From Macrobrachium rosenbergii (taxonomy: Eukaryota; Arthropoda; Malacostraca; Decapoda; Palaemonidae): a DNA stretch of 64,000 nt. The translations under genes and the position numbers were made by a program. Shown here in pieces: positions 32,403-46,100 of this stretch (its first letter is position 1; each line of letters starts with the position of its first letter). The DNA lies in NCBI RefSeq assembly GCF_040412425.1, contig NC_089781.1, positions 53,978,986 through 54,042,985 of the forward strand, in the 5' to 3' direction. The notes under the pieces are model-generated. The model saw nothing but the letters and a program-made list of their open reading frames with translations, searched no databases and was not told where the DNA came from.

Positions 32403-34082
32403 TGATTTTTAAACTAAAGCAAGGTTTCCCAGGGTATTGAGAAATCCACAACTCAGGATTCTTTGCCACTATACAGAGGAACATGCAATGATACTTATGA
32501 CAAGTGTTGGTCAAGGGTACCAAATGATGATATCAAATAGAGAACAGCATATTTTTCAGGCCAAAGATGAACTTTCCACAACACCTAATAACAATCCAAG
32601 AAAATATTTTTAATGAATTAATGAGAAATGTAAAAGTGGTAAGCGAAGTTTGGTGCTTAACATAAGTAACAATGATGGTTTGTATCAGACTTAGATCAAT
32701 GTATCAGATAAGGGTCAAGCACTAAACACAAACTGCATACCAAATTTGTTGTCATGTGGGTGCCATTCCATGGAGTCACTTGATCCAGTTACCTTCAGAC
32801 GTTAATTGCTGGTGAATAGCCAAAGACTTGTCAAGTGCAATGGATGTTGTTGGTGATTTTTCTTAAAAATTGTGGTGGGAAGTCAGCTATGATGTTCAAA
32901 TACCAAAAAGGTGGAACTTGATTCTTTGATGATATATCATGTAGCATACCCTGGCCTTCTGGAGCCTGATAGGTAAGGTCATATTCAAAAGTGCTCAATA
33001 ATCAACTTGAGTAGGTGGACCTAACATATTCTCTACACAGTACAGTAATGACTAGAGTATGTCGGAAAACTTTTGAGTTTGGCCCTCCTTTTTAGCATTG
33101 GAGGGAAGGACCCTGTCCTCTCAAAAAAGGTTGAGACTTGTTTATCCTGATGGAGGACTTCTCAATAATGCCAACTGTGTTGGGCTCCACAGCTGAGATA
33201 TGTGTTTTTCCTCTTGGAGATAAACTTTCTTGTGGAAGCTAAAGCAGCAGTTCTCGGCCAACACTGCTGTCTGCATCAGCTATCATAGACCTCTATCCCC
33301 AAGAGGAAAAAGACATTATTTCATTCACTCAAAACACACAATAACACTTAAGGAAAGGATCTTCTCTGTTGAGTGTTTAACAATGCAAAGAAGTAGGAGG
33401 AAGCTCCCACAGTACCCAAACACCGAGAGGGCTCTGCTGCTGTCGAACATCCTTGGCTCCCTTGGTGAAGGACATGGTAGAAGGAGTAAGTTGTTTGGAA
33501 CCTACTTCTCTCTAGTTAGTTATGTACAGCAGTACACCTTACCAACATTCCCAGCTAAGATTGTTCGCAACCTTTCAGCCTATCCAAACATAGGTCAGAA
33601 AGTTTCTTTATGGACCAAGCCCTCCACCTTATGGTATGTCAGTATGGTCCTACCGACATCCGGACCTTACACTATAATGAAGTCAATGCAAGACCTTTAG
33701 GAAGAGCTTGAAAAAGGGCAAAACACGAAACGTATTCTATGCATCCTTTTTGTTATTAAAAAATTTGTGCATTTTCCATTTTCATTTCATCACTATAACT
33801 CTTTCTCTATCTCTCTCTTTTTCTCTGTTCCACAGCTCACGTAAATGTGCAGTAAAGATTTAATGACGTTGGTCTCTGACAAATGGCCTAGGAAGATGTC
33901 CTTGAAATATACAGTTGTTACTCTCAAGTTTATAGGTTTGTTTGCAAGCCTTTGTATAGCTTTTATTATAACCATTTACATTTCATTGCTCCATAAGCAA
34001 AGCTAATTTACAGTTATAACTCGTCTTTATGGATAAATTTATTGTCGTTTATTCTCTGAATGTTAATTTGTTTCATTATGTA

Positions 34083-34085
<3 letters not shown>
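32403..34085. other. unassigned region
   Basis: A plus-strand frame of 156 codons at 33230-33700 has no recognisable domain. Just after it comes GAAAAAGGGCAAAACACGAA and then ACGTATTCT. That phrase is reminiscent of 3' regions of some retroelements but is insufficient for a call. Confidence 0.3.

Positions 34086-34140
<55 letters not shown>
34086..34140. repeat. (CT)n microsatellite
   Basis: About 27 CT units, directly followed by the (TA)n tract. Confidence 0.95.
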
Positions 34141-34868
<728 letters not shown>

Positions 34869-34871
34869 TCA

Positions 34872-36331
<1,460 letters not shown>

Positions 36332-36509
36332 AAAACCCTACGGTATCCTTGCGCCTCATTAACATAGATGACCCAGCATTGCCAAAATTCCAACAACCAA
36401 TTACGCCGAACCAGCACACCTGCGCAGAAAGAGAAAAAAAAAGCAACAAAACAGACTAAAATTAGACAACCAAAATCTACAAAACTCTACGGACAAGCGT
36501 CCTCCCATG

Positions 36510-37620
36510 TTAAAAACCCTCCAAATTACGTTTCTGGGAAACCTGCAAATAAAAATAAGATAATAAAAGTACATAAGAAAAAGAAGAGAGAAAAAAAAAA
36601 TAAATGAACCCATGAATTCCCCTTTCAGCTGTCCTCTTGATCTTAGATATATGTGTCAACTTGGACAAGCCCGTTTTTCCATCCCAAACAACAAACCTAT
36701 TCCCTTTCTTTATTTCCACAACCCGAAATAGACCCTCGAACTTAGGCCCTAATTTATGTGATGCCTGACATTTATTTTCACAAAAACCCTATCACCGACG
36801 GCAGCTTTAACATTATCTGACTTTGAATTGCTCCTGTCAACCATTTCCTGCTTCTTCAACTCAAGATTCCTAGCAAGGCGCGCATATCTCTCCTTAACAG
36901 TAGAGACCAACGATCTAACCATATCATCACAACGAGACGGAATACAGTAGATAACAAATCAAACGCGCCCTGCGCTGCATAACCAAACACCACTTCCGGG
37001 GGAGACATCGCAGTAGTATCGCTAACTATAGCATTAATGCTATGCCGGACATGTGCGATATACCGATCCCAGTTCACATCATTATCTTCTACAGTGATTC
37101 TAAGAGCCATAATTACTTTTCTATTGGCCCGTTCAGATAACCCATTGGCTTCTGGTCTATATGGAATAATAGTTGCTTTCCGAATTCCCATAACGTCCTC
37201 AAGACACTCTAACGTCTTATTCACAAATTCCCTCCCATTATCTGTAATAAGTATTTCAGGAACCCCATAACGACAAATATACCCCTCGAAAAACGCAACT
37301 GCTACCTCCTCCGCTGTCTTATGCTTCAAAGGGAAAATATCTTCAAACCTAGTTAATTCATCCACAATAACCAACAAATGTCTGTGACCATAACTAGACT
37401 CACAGAAATTAGATAGAACGTCCATATAGACCCGTTGGAAAGGTCTACTGGGAATCGGAAACGAACCCAATTTACACGAAGTAACCCTCGCTGGCTTGCA
37501 TGCATTGCAAACTGAACATCCTTTCACAAAATCCTCCACTGATTCGAGCATGTTCTTCCAAAAAAAATTTCCCTCGTACATTTTGATACATCTTCTCAAT
37601 ACCCAAATGTGGACTCTGTG
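36510..37620 (-). pseudogene. gypsy integrase
   Basis: The main frame (36856-37599) has the zinc-binding CX2C end (GCSVCNACKP). It is followed by the DDE core: VYMDVLSNF (Asp 1), LLVIVDELTRF, ITDNGREFVN (Asp 2) and PYRPEANGLSERANRKV (Glu), with all three catalytic residues present. After Ala-Met-Ser-Pro-Pro-Glu-Val-Val-Phe-Gly the frame decays. A separate frame at 36510-36719 (NRFVVWDGKTGLSKL) fits the C-terminal domain. I saw no chromodomain. Confidence 0.85.
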
Positions 37621-37699
37621 ACAACTATGTGTGTCGTATCTCCTTTATCCTCACTACTCCTCAACTTATATTTAATTTTCCTAGCTAACAAATTACCCT

Positions 37700-38316
37700 C
37701 TAACTCTAGACTCGCAAAAGGCAATCTATAACCTTTCTAACCAGTTCCCCTCTAAGAAACGCCTTTGTGTCTGCCAAAATTTCGTCCTCATCCTGTTTAG
37801 CCTCCACTAAACTAATATCCCAGTCTATGCAATCACCAGATACATAAACACGAGAACCATCTGAGTCGTAAAAACTCCTACTAAGGGCATCAGCCACAAC
37901 AGTATTACCACCTAGCTCCTTAGGAGAAAAGATCTGGCTTATTAAAAAGATCCATCAACGGCTTATGATCAGTAAGAACCTCAACTTTGTTGCCCAACAT
38001 TAACATCTTAAAATGAACCAAACTAGACACTACTGCAAATGCCTCCTTATCCATTGTGCATATAAACATCCTATTAATCCCTCGTGACTTAAACTTCCTA
38101 CTGCATAATGCGATAGGATGCAATTTACCCTCAAATTTCCGCATAAGGCAAGCTCCTGTGCCATCGTGACTGGCATCTGTCACCAACGCGAAAGGTTGCT
38201 CGAAATCTGGAAACTTCAGCACGGGGACTCATTAAAACCTCTTTAATTTTCTGAAAGGCCAACTGTTGCCCCTCACCCCACACAAACTGCACATCATCCC
38301 TCAACACGTATGTCAA
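37700..38316 (-). pseudogene. gypsy RNase H
   Basis: Frame 37920-38222 contains FALVTDASHDGTGACL (Asp), MDKEAFAVVSSLVHF (Glu) and VEVLTDHKPLMDLF (Asp), the typical Ty3/gypsy RNase H series. Frame 37706-37897 starts MADALSRSFYD, the ADALSR end motif, one frameshift later. The preceding frame (38131-38316) covers the connection with QLAFQKIKEVL. Confidence 0.85.
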
Positions 38317-39263
38317 AGGAGACGACGGTGGAAAAACCTTTCACAAACCTGCAGAAAAATCCCGCCATGCCAAAGAAAGAACGAATACTCGTATGCTTCT
38401 TATTTTTAGGAGTAGGAAAATCCACGATCGCCCTAAGCTTGTCCCCATTTACCCTGACACCTTCCTGAGAAATAACATGACCCAAATATACTACCTGCTT
38501 CTTCAAGAAATCACACTTGGGTAATTTAATTTTCAAACCCGCTAACCTAACCCCCCTAAGCACCTCTAAATGTTCCTCTACAGAATCAGTGGCAATCAAG
38601 ATATCATTCATGTAAACGTAAATTGACTTCGCTACCAATCCATGCAAAACTGTATTTATTAATCTCGTAAAAGTCACTGGGGTACCCACAAACCAAATGG
38701 CTTTCGCGTAAACTCATAATGTCCCGTTGGCAAAGAAAAAGCATAATAGCCTACTTGCGACTTTCCTCACTGAGAGGAACCTACAAAAACCCCTGCATCA
38801 GATCAATTGAAGAATAAATATTTTAACCCCCGATTTCCACAAACAAATTCGGCAAACACACCACAGGATAGCAGTCCGGGATTGACTTATCATTCAACTT
38901 ACGAAAATCCACACACACACACACGTACTGAGCCATCTTTCTTAGGCACTGCTAACAATGTAAAATTAAGGGTGAGAAACCGGGCCTAATTATACCTTCC
39001 TCTTCCCACTTATTGACCTCTTGCTCTACCTGTTCCCTAATCTTAGAAAGAATCCTACACGAAGGGACAAAAATAGGCTTAGTCTCATCCTCTAAATGAA
39101 CCTTGTGTTCTAACACATTAGTTAACCCCAACTTATCCCCTTTAAGAGCAACAATATTTGCAAACTCAGCCAGAACATCTTCCACCCCCTCTATATACTC
39201 TTCATGATCAGCGATTTCTAAAAACTTGTCTCCTAACCTGTAATTCTGCCTCTGGAAATTCAT
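38294..39263 (-). pseudogene. gypsy reverse transcriptase
   Basis: Frame 38952-39263 has the RT leader EHKVHLEDETKPIF, followed by EEEGIIRPGFSP. The palm with motif A around 38700-38940 is disrupted. Frame 38294-38689 resumes with FTRLINTVLHGL and SIYVYMNDILIATDS. The catalytic Y-x-DD box is YMND, its first Asp changed to Asn. It continues with VYLGHVISQEGV and SFFGMAGFFCRFVKGFS (thumb). Inactive. Confidence 0.85.
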
Positions 39264-40096
39264 TGTTATCCCCTACAATAGCAACCGAATTATTTTCATC
39301 AACCCAGTCTTCAAAATCTACCACATATGTATCCTTCTGATATCCCCAAACTGAATCGTTACAGTTTAGTAAATCTACCCAAGTAACCTCTGTATTGGAC
39401 ACATTGCTTGTGGAAACCGTACTCACTACACCCTTGAGCTTCTTGCTACCCTCTCTCACACACACCTGTCTTGGGCATTTTCACGTCTTTCACTCGGACT
39501 TTCACCAGAGCAACCATACCTGGGCCCATAACCACATCTGATAAAATACCTTTATAACACTTCTTCCCCTCAGAAACATATTCAGTATCAACCCGTAAAC
39601 CATTATCAACACCCGATCCCTTATCATGATCCCTTGTAATGTCATCAGTTTCCCAGTATGGGACAAAAACCCCATGTACCCCAACAATTAAACCGCCTAC
39701 CCCCATATGAACCGAGATTCTGTTTTGCCAGCATGCTGGATGACCCAGTAACAATGAATTCCCCAAAGCAGCCCCTCGTAAAACCAGAAATGGCTCTATA
39801 AAGACTTTACTTCCCAAGGACAAACAAACGTCCATGCAACCCAAAACGCTCGGCCTATTTGCTTGAATATCACACACTGTCCTTTTAGTAGGCCTCAAAC
39901 AGTGATTGGAAAACATAGATAGATATAAGTCATAATTCATCAGATTAATGGATGCACCAGTGTTAATAAATACCGAGACATCAAGACCATGCACAGACTC
40001 TTTCACAGTTGGCTTCGGCTCTACGGGCTCAGCCATAAATGCTATATGATGGGAAACACCTATCACCTTTTCCCCTTTTGTTGTCCGGCCCTCCAA
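39208..40096 (-). pseudogene. gypsy protease and spacer
   Basis: Frame 39446-40096 (216 codons) contains VSVFINTGASINLMNYDLY near its start. This is the retropepsin motif D-T-G-A/S with the catalytic Asp replaced by Asn, followed by a family-typical FLVLRGAALGNSLLLGHPA segment. The later part and the frame at 39208-39465 form the region between protease and RT. Confidence 0.7.
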
Positions 40097-40122
40097 AAAT
40101 TCTGCCGGTCCCTAGATACTCT

Positions 40123-41134
40123 CTAAAAACCACCTCGAGGAGTTCTTCTATTATAAATGCCTGAACCCTGAGGCACACTCCTAAATTCATCCCATTTAAG
40201 AACAGGACAAAACTGCCAGCCGCACTCTGAAGTCTTGCAGACACCACAATATCTCACCTTGCAAAACTTTTTGGTGTGACCATGCCTATTACAGTTAAAG
40301 CAATGGACCTGCGACATTGAACCCACAGAGTCCCTACTATCCTCTGTCTTGGTACACAACCTTGCAGAAGGGAAACTAGAATCACCCAGTGGCTGGTGCA
40401 TTGGAATAGCTCCGGAAGCCTTCGGCATCCCATTTATGAAAGTGCTATCCACTGTAGGACATTTCAACAGGTGTTTGCAAATCTGCGAGAACAGGAAGGC
40501 CTCATCAGACCCCTTTTCCATCGTTTCATCAAAACTATCTACTATGGCATCAGGAACATCATTGAGCATCCATGCGAATTGAAGCAATTTCTCTAGGTTA
40601 TCCACAGAAATAACGTCACCCTTTACCCAACCAGATGCTCTCAGTTTCTTCGAAAAATCTCTCGCAGCATTGAAGCATCTGACACTAAATCTAACCAAAG
40701 AATCCAGACCCTTACGAATCTTAAAAAGTGACCTAAGGTCTCGAACTGCATCTCCGGCTTCAGCCGTCCCATATACTGACCTCAGAAACTTCGTAAGATT
40801 TGTCCCATGGCTTACAGTTTCTAAATTGATGACTCCGACAATGGTGTCCGATGTCCCCCCTATCTAGACTGAGGGACCCTTTGCTCCATTCAAAGCCTCT
40901 ACCCCATCTGTAATTTTTCTTGGCAACTGGGTAATTAGACACACCCTCGATAAAAATTTTGAGAGGTACCGGAAGAACCCCATCAACAATCCTCGGGAAT
41001 GGCTGAACCCCTGAGGCAACCGCCTTAAACTTGCGAAAGAGAGTTACTTTATCCCCATCACCGACATCCTCCGCCATATTGTCGGGGTTAATAAAACTCC
41101 AAGTCCCAACAACACGACCCGATCTTAACTCCAT
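40123..41134 (-). pseudogene. gypsy gag with CCHC zinc knuckle
   Basis: Frame 40760-41134 starts MELRSGRVVG and includes the N-terminal gag region. A frameshift near 40700-40760 leads to frame 40123-40698, which ends in CFNCNRHGHTKKFC (a CX2CX4HX4C knuckle) plus more cysteines (CGVCKTSECGWQFC). Gag packages the element RNA. The ATG at 41134 is the first in frame. Confidence 0.75.
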
Positions 41135-41150
41135 ACACTAACAGAAATTC

Positions 41151-42011
41151 CAAAAGAATATCTTCATGAAGACAAATGGGAAAATCTCCTAGAGAAAAAA
41201 AAGAGAAAGAAAGAAAAAATGAGAAAATCGAAGAAATATTTCCCTAATAGCATAAGAAATATTTATTCCCAATAACCCAACAACCATCAAAATAATAATA
41301 AAAAAAAAAACAAAGTATTCCGTAACGCCCAGTTAGTTCCTGATCGTTGATGTGAACTGCCGAGCAAAAAAAATACACAAGTCATGCCCAATAACCAATG
41401 ACCCATTTTACCCCCACATACATAGAAAATGGACTCGAGAGAGAACGAGAAGGGATACTCTGCCCACCTAACTGGGTCACGAGTACATCACTAAGCACAG
41501 CAACTCTGTGTCACTTGCAACGTCATCAGAAAAAAAAAACTTGCTCGCCCTTGAACCGGCTTATTCCCTACTAAGCCCTCACTACTGCCAACATAAAAAG
41601 AACACTCACGTAAGAATATCCCCCTTCGTCTTCAAAACCCTCTGTGCTGCAAAAATACCTGGAAAAATCCCTCAGTCTGCAAAAGAAATACGCTCCGCCG
41701 CTCACAAACACACTTACACCAGCACAGGCCATTACCAACTGACCATGAATCATATGACTCCCTTAGCCGAACGGAAAAAGCCTAGGTCGTCAGCACTGCT
41801 ACCACTCCAACTTCTCAAAGATTCTTGGAACATGCCCTATTATGGCCCCTACAGAAGCTGACAAAGGTCAAAAGGTCAGCTGCCACCACTATTATACAAG
41901 GTCAGATAAAGTCAGAACCTCTTACCACATCTGTTATAAGGTCAATGACGTAATAAACTTATATCTCAAAAGAACTCATGGTAGCATTGGCCAGCATGAG
42001 CTAATCTCTCA

Positions 42012-42015
<4 letters not shown>
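41151..42015. other. gypsy leader region, possible 5' LTR
   Basis: A-rich on the plus strand, with several adenine runs. It lies immediately upstream of gag in the element's orientation, so leader and 5' LTR are expected here. With no second LTR in the window I cannot delimit them. A plus-strand frame at 41508-41861 has no recognisable domain. Confidence 0.35.

Positions 42016-42082
<67 letters not shown>
42016..42082. repeat. (CT)n microsatellite
   Basis: About 33 CT units. Confidence 0.95.
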
Positions 42083-42087
<5 letters not shown>

Positions 42088-42363
42088 ATTCAAGTCACTA
42101 ACTGAACTAAGGAGGAACAGCAAATCATGTCTACAAAAATATAATTTATTTTGTAGTTTAACATGGCAAATAATCTGGAATCAAAATAGGAATGAAATGG
42201 GAATATCTGTATCCCAGAATTGTTAGCCCAAAATAACCAAATAAAATATAACATAGTGCAATCAACGTCCACCAACTGAATCACTACAACAAAAGAGTCA
42301 AAATAAGTCAAACCCGACCGAAGTCATGGTGAGTCGCATTCCCCTCCATTTATTTGACTTCTG
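42083..42363. other. unassigned spacer
   Basis: Short AT-rich stretch between the (CT)n tract and the tandem repeats. Nothing recognised. Confidence 0.35.
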
Positions 42364-43221
42364 ATTCAGTACATCTCATATTTCCGAGGTAGAACGAATT
42401 GGGTATTTAAGGACGCTTGTAGCTTAATGCTTGTATATGAAACATGGTGATGTGATAAAATTCATTCATAATATGGCTGCCTGTGGTTAATAAGGCCATC
42501 CCTATGAGAGCTGATAGTCAGTTCAGTGGTCTGGTTAAACTTTTTTAATCATAATAATAATAACATGGTTAACATGGCAGAGGTGGGTTGATATCAATTC
42601 TAATTACAAATGCCTGAGTTCGACAGTGATTTGTAGGTGGGAGTCGGTATCAACTTATACCTCACTAGTTGGCCGTGTGGTTTAATGCACGTCACTGTAG
42701 TCCTGAGTTCTTGTCTTTTGCGGTTTGAGCCTACGAGACGACAAACTTATTATAAACTAAAAAAAATTCATCTTCGGGTAACACATGAAATATTATTTCC
42801 GAGGTAGAGCGAATTGGATATTAAAAGACATTTGTAGCTTAATTCTTGTATATGAGTCACGGTGATATGATAAAATTCATTCATAATATGGCTGCGTGCG
42901 ACAAACACAGTACATGGTTAACATGACAGAGGTGGGTTGATATTGATTCTAATTACAAATACTTGAATTCGACAGTGGTTTGTAGGTGGGAGTCGGTATC
43001 ACCTCACTTGTTGGTCGTGTGGTTTAATGCCAGTCACTGTAGTCCTGAGTTCTTGTGTTTTGTGGTTCGAGCCCACGAGACGACGAACGTATTGTCAGCT
43101 AAAAAAAATTCTCCTTCGGGTAATATATATGAAAATATGTTACCCAAAAATATATGGATATTAAAGGACGTTTGTAGCTTAATGCTTGTATATGAATCAC
43201 TGTGATGTGATAAAATTCATT
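42364..43221 (+). repeat. tandem copies of tRNA-like repeat (family A)
   Basis: Three partial or full units in tandem. A tail-only piece is at about 42385-42480. Full units are at about 42565-42910 and 42915-43221, with a period of 340-349 bp: GAGGTGGGTTG at 42580 and 42929, GTCACTGTAGTCCTGAG at 42691 and 43033. Each full unit has a leader, an A box (TTGGCCGTGTGG, TTGGTCGTGTGG), the core TAGTCCTGAGTTCTTG, a B box (GGTTTGAGCCT in the first, perfect GGTTCGAGCCC in the second) and the same right arm as foldback copy A. The last unit runs into a (TA)n tract. A SINE fragment lies within the first unit. Confidence 0.75.
42490..42556 (-). repeat. SINE fragment (same family as 7.7-8.0 kb)
   Basis: CTATGAGAGCTGATAGTCAG then TTCAGTGGTCTGGTT is the inverse of the body segment at 7770-7815 and matches 60148-60180. 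It is followed by a short (AAT)n. Confidence 0.7.
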
Positions 43222-43222
43222 C

Positions 43223-43299
<77 letters not shown>

Positions 43300-43316
43300 G
43301 TGTGTGTGTGTATATT
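43222..43316. repeat. (TA)n followed by (TG)n
   Basis: About 37 TA units and then five TG units. It follows the 3' tail of the last tandem repeat unit. Confidence 0.95.
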
Positions 43317-43360
43317 AAATTTATCACATACACAACTGTTCTGTGCATTAGTAGAATTAC

Positions 43361-43625
43361 TAACAGGACCTCATTCAAAGTGGATGGTATCTAGTGGAGA
43401 TATTTATCCAGAAAAAGTTACAAGCTTTCTAGGACAAACAGTCCTCAATATAGGATACTTGATAATGAGGACTGTTTGTCCTAGAAAGCTTGTAACTTTT
43501 TCCGAATAAATATCTCCGGTACCTACGGATACTTGATAATGAGAACTGTTTGTCCTAGAAAGCTTGTAACTTTTTCTGAATAAATATCTCCACTAGATAC
43601 CATCCAGTTTGAATGAGTCCTGTTA
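43361..43625. mobile_element. foldback/MITE-like element with duplicated right arm
   Basis: The left arm 43361-43447 (starting TAACAGGACCTCATTCAAAG) is the inverse of 43541-43625 (ending GAATGAGTCCTGTTA). An inner partial copy of the right arm lies at 43466-43517. A 74-75-bp tandem duplication of GGATACTTGATAATGAG plus following sequence (43453 and 43527) produced the extra arm. Shared words are CAAGCTTTCTAGGACAAACA and its complement. It codes for nothing and could be a non-autonomous DNA transposon. Confidence 0.7.
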
Positions 43626-43637
43626 GCAATATGTGTG

Positions 43638-45236
43638 CAGGTGCGGATTTACATTGAGGCTAATGAGGCTGCAGCCTCAGGCCCCGGGTACTGAGGGGCC
43701 CCCGGATGAGGCGATGATTAAAAAATAAATCAATAAAATAACTGGCAATAGTACATTCACGAGACTTGGCAACCCTGGCCTGTGTACGCGTTCAATTCAT
43801 GTCTATTGGGTGCAGCGACAGGGTTGACGCCGTTGAGCCTGGCATCCTCATAATGCTGTGGGACACTGTTCTGCAAAAATTTAACAACACAAGCAAAGCA
43901 CTTCAGTGTGCCACGCTTGACCTGAATAATGCAGCTAGTCTCCTGAATTCTCTACAGGATTTTGTTTCTTCATTACGCTCAGAATTTGATGATTTTGAAG
44001 AACAAGGAAAAGAGCTTAGTGAAACTAACACTTATGAGGCGGACACCCGCAGGAAACGGAAGCGGAAGAAACAGTTTGATGAGAGCTCAGGTGAAGAAAC
44101 AGAAATATCCGGAAAGGAGAAATTTCGAGTAGAGGTCTTTCTAAGAATTATTGATCAGTTGAATACTGCACTAGTATGTCGAGCTTCAGCTTATGAGGAT
44201 GTCAGCTCAAAATTTGGTTTCTTGTCTAAAGTGATGACAATGGACAGGAATTCACTTAAACATCACTGTGATTTGTTAGTTACTCATTATCCTTCTGACA
44301 TTGAGACCAGCTTCAGTGATGAAATGGTTCACTTTGCATCCTTTGCTGCAGCAAATATCAGTGATTTCCGTAGCAGAAAAGAAAACCAAGAGTGTAGCGC
44401 TGAATTGATTATATATCGAATGCTCTTGCAACATGAGTTGAAAGAAGTCTTTCCGAATGTTGAAATAGCATACCGCTTGTATCTGTGTCTCATGGTGTCA
44501 AACTGTAGTGGAGAGCGTAGCTTTTCGAAGCTTAGACTGATAAAGAATGAAAAACGATCAAAAATGAAGGAACAGCGTCTAAACATGATGTCACTCATGT
44601 ACATAGAAACCAGTATTTTGCGAGAGTTAAACTTTCAAGATGTAGTGAGAGATTTTGCAAACCAGAAAGCTAGGAAAGTGAAGTTCCTTAAGTAGGCATT
44701 AACTTGCACCTGGAAAGTTTACTTCTATTTTCTTACTGTTCACAATTTTATTTGTTTGTATTTAAGGAAAATACAATAGCAACAATCAAATAATAGTATT
44801 TTTTCATGTTGAATTTATAATGGAAATATATACAATAAATATTAGTATTTTCATAGAAACATGAGACCAGAGTTTATAAAATGTAAGTGATGCCATCGAT
44901 TTTCTGTAACTACTTACCTACGACATCGGCAATACTCGTCTCATATGTAAATTATTCAATCAAATATATGAATTGTTCAATCAAATATTTTCATTGTTTT
45001 TCTGTTTCTCAACTTTGTAATGGAATTACCTCTTTTTTAATACAGTATGATACAGCATAATAGATCAATCGTTTCAATATAAATTAAACGTAGAACCTGC
45101 CGAAACATCACACTAACTACTACTGTTCATATCGAAACATGTACTAAAACAAAATATGATAAAGGTGTACGTGTCTGTTAAAAAGGCCCCTGACCTGAAG
45201 TAACCTCGGGCCCCAAGTACTTCTAGTCCGCGCCTG
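43638..45236 (+). mobile_element. hAT DNA transposon with 8-bp target duplication
   Basis: The 1599-bp element has ends CAGGTGCGGA (43638-43647) and, inverted, CAGGCGCGGA (45227-45236), a one-mismatch 10-bp terminal inverted repeat. It is flanked by the identical 8-mer TATGTGTG at 43630-43637 and 45237-45244. An 8-bp duplication and CAG-starting ends are hallmarks of hAT. Inside is one long transposase frame (43766-44695). Full-length hAT elements are usually longer and encode about 600-800 residues, so this copy is a deletion derivative. A GC-rich GGCCCC-bearing zone lies just inside both ends. Confidence 0.85.
43766..44695 (+). CDS. hAT transposase C-terminal half (ZMYM1/TTF-type)
   Basis: An uninterrupted 309-codon frame resembles the C-terminal part of hAT-like proteins annotated as zinc finger MYM-type 1 or TTF-type. 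It begins with a helical linker, continues with ALQCATLDLNNAASLLNSLQ, then a basic-acidic linker (DTRRKRKRKKQFDESS). The C-terminal hAT dimerisation domain has EVFPNVEIAYRLYLCLMVSN, SGERSFSKLRLIKN and LNMMSLMYIETSILREL. The N-terminal zinc finger and first catalytic part are absent, so it probably cannot transpose. The frame has stayed open, suggesting a young insertion. The true start codon is uncertain. Confidence 0.8.
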   Translation: MATLACVRVQFMSIGCSDRVDAVEPGILIMLWDTVLQKFNNTSKALQCATLDLNNAASLLNSLQDFVSSLRSEFDDFEEQGKELSETNTYEADTRRKRKRKKQFDESSGEETEISGKEKFRVEVFLRIIDQLNTALVCRASAYEDVSSKFGFLSKVMTMDRNSLKHHCDLLVTHYPSDIETSFSDEMVHFASFAAANISDFRSRKENQECSAELIIYRMLLQHELKEVFPNVEIAYRLYLCLMVSNCSGERSFSKLRLIKNEKRSKMKEQRLNMMSLMYIETSILRELNFQDVVRDFANQKARKVKFLK

Positions 45237-45359
45237 TATGTGTGTATATATATACACACACATAGATAAGTATATTTATTTCGTCAATGGCTTGGAAATA
45301 AAGTCGAAACCGGTCAGGACCTACACCCTGTTTCTTATTTTTCACCTGTGGTTATGTGT

Positions 45360-45482
<123 letters not shown>

Positions 45483-45489
45483 TTTTTTT

Positions 45490-45805
45490 ATCACACCGTG
45501 ATTTATATACAATCATGAAGCTACAAATGTCGCTTAATATCAAATTCACGCTACCTCGGGAATATCCCCGATGGGGAACTATCAACGAAGGGGAATTTAT
45601 AAGTGATAAATGGTTTGGTACTGCCTCAGTGGGTAGACCATCGAATAGAGTCGCTGGATAAGTATCTGTGTCGAGGATCGAGATCCGGCAGTACCAATCC
45701 ACTAATCACTTATAAATTATCCTTCGATGATAATTCCCATTGGGGATATTCCTGAGGTAGTGTGAATTTGATATTAACTGACACTTGTACACTTGTAGCC
45801 TCATG

Positions 45806-45806
<1 letters not shown>
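45490..45806 (+). mobile_element. foldback element with a different tRNA-like core (copy B)
   Basis: Arms of about 130 bp (45500-45622 and 45686-45806) are inverted repeats, with paired words such as AATATCCCCGATGGGGAACT and CATTGGGGATATTCC, and TTATAAGTGAT and ATCACTTATAA. The core resembles a tRNA promoter: A-box-like TGCCTCAGTGGG at about 45622 and B-box-like GGATCGAGATCC at 45675-45686. The outer 75 bp of each arm (GAGGTAG-G-GAATTTGATATTAA, then CTTGTAG and ATCAC-GTGAT) is related to the tail of copy A, whereas core and inner stem are not. It is bordered by (TA)n on both sides. Confidence 0.7.

Positions 45807-45872
<66 letters not shown>
45807..45872. repeat. (TA)n microsatellite
   Basis: About 33 TA units immediately after foldback copy B. 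Confidence 0.95.
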
Positions 45873-45875
<3 letters not shown>

Positions 45876-45952
45876 ACATAACACCTAAAATAAGTTAAAG
45901 TGATTCATCATGCAGTCCATAAGGATATGTTGTTTATATGTTGTTTCAGTCT

Positions 45953-46100
<148 letters not shown>

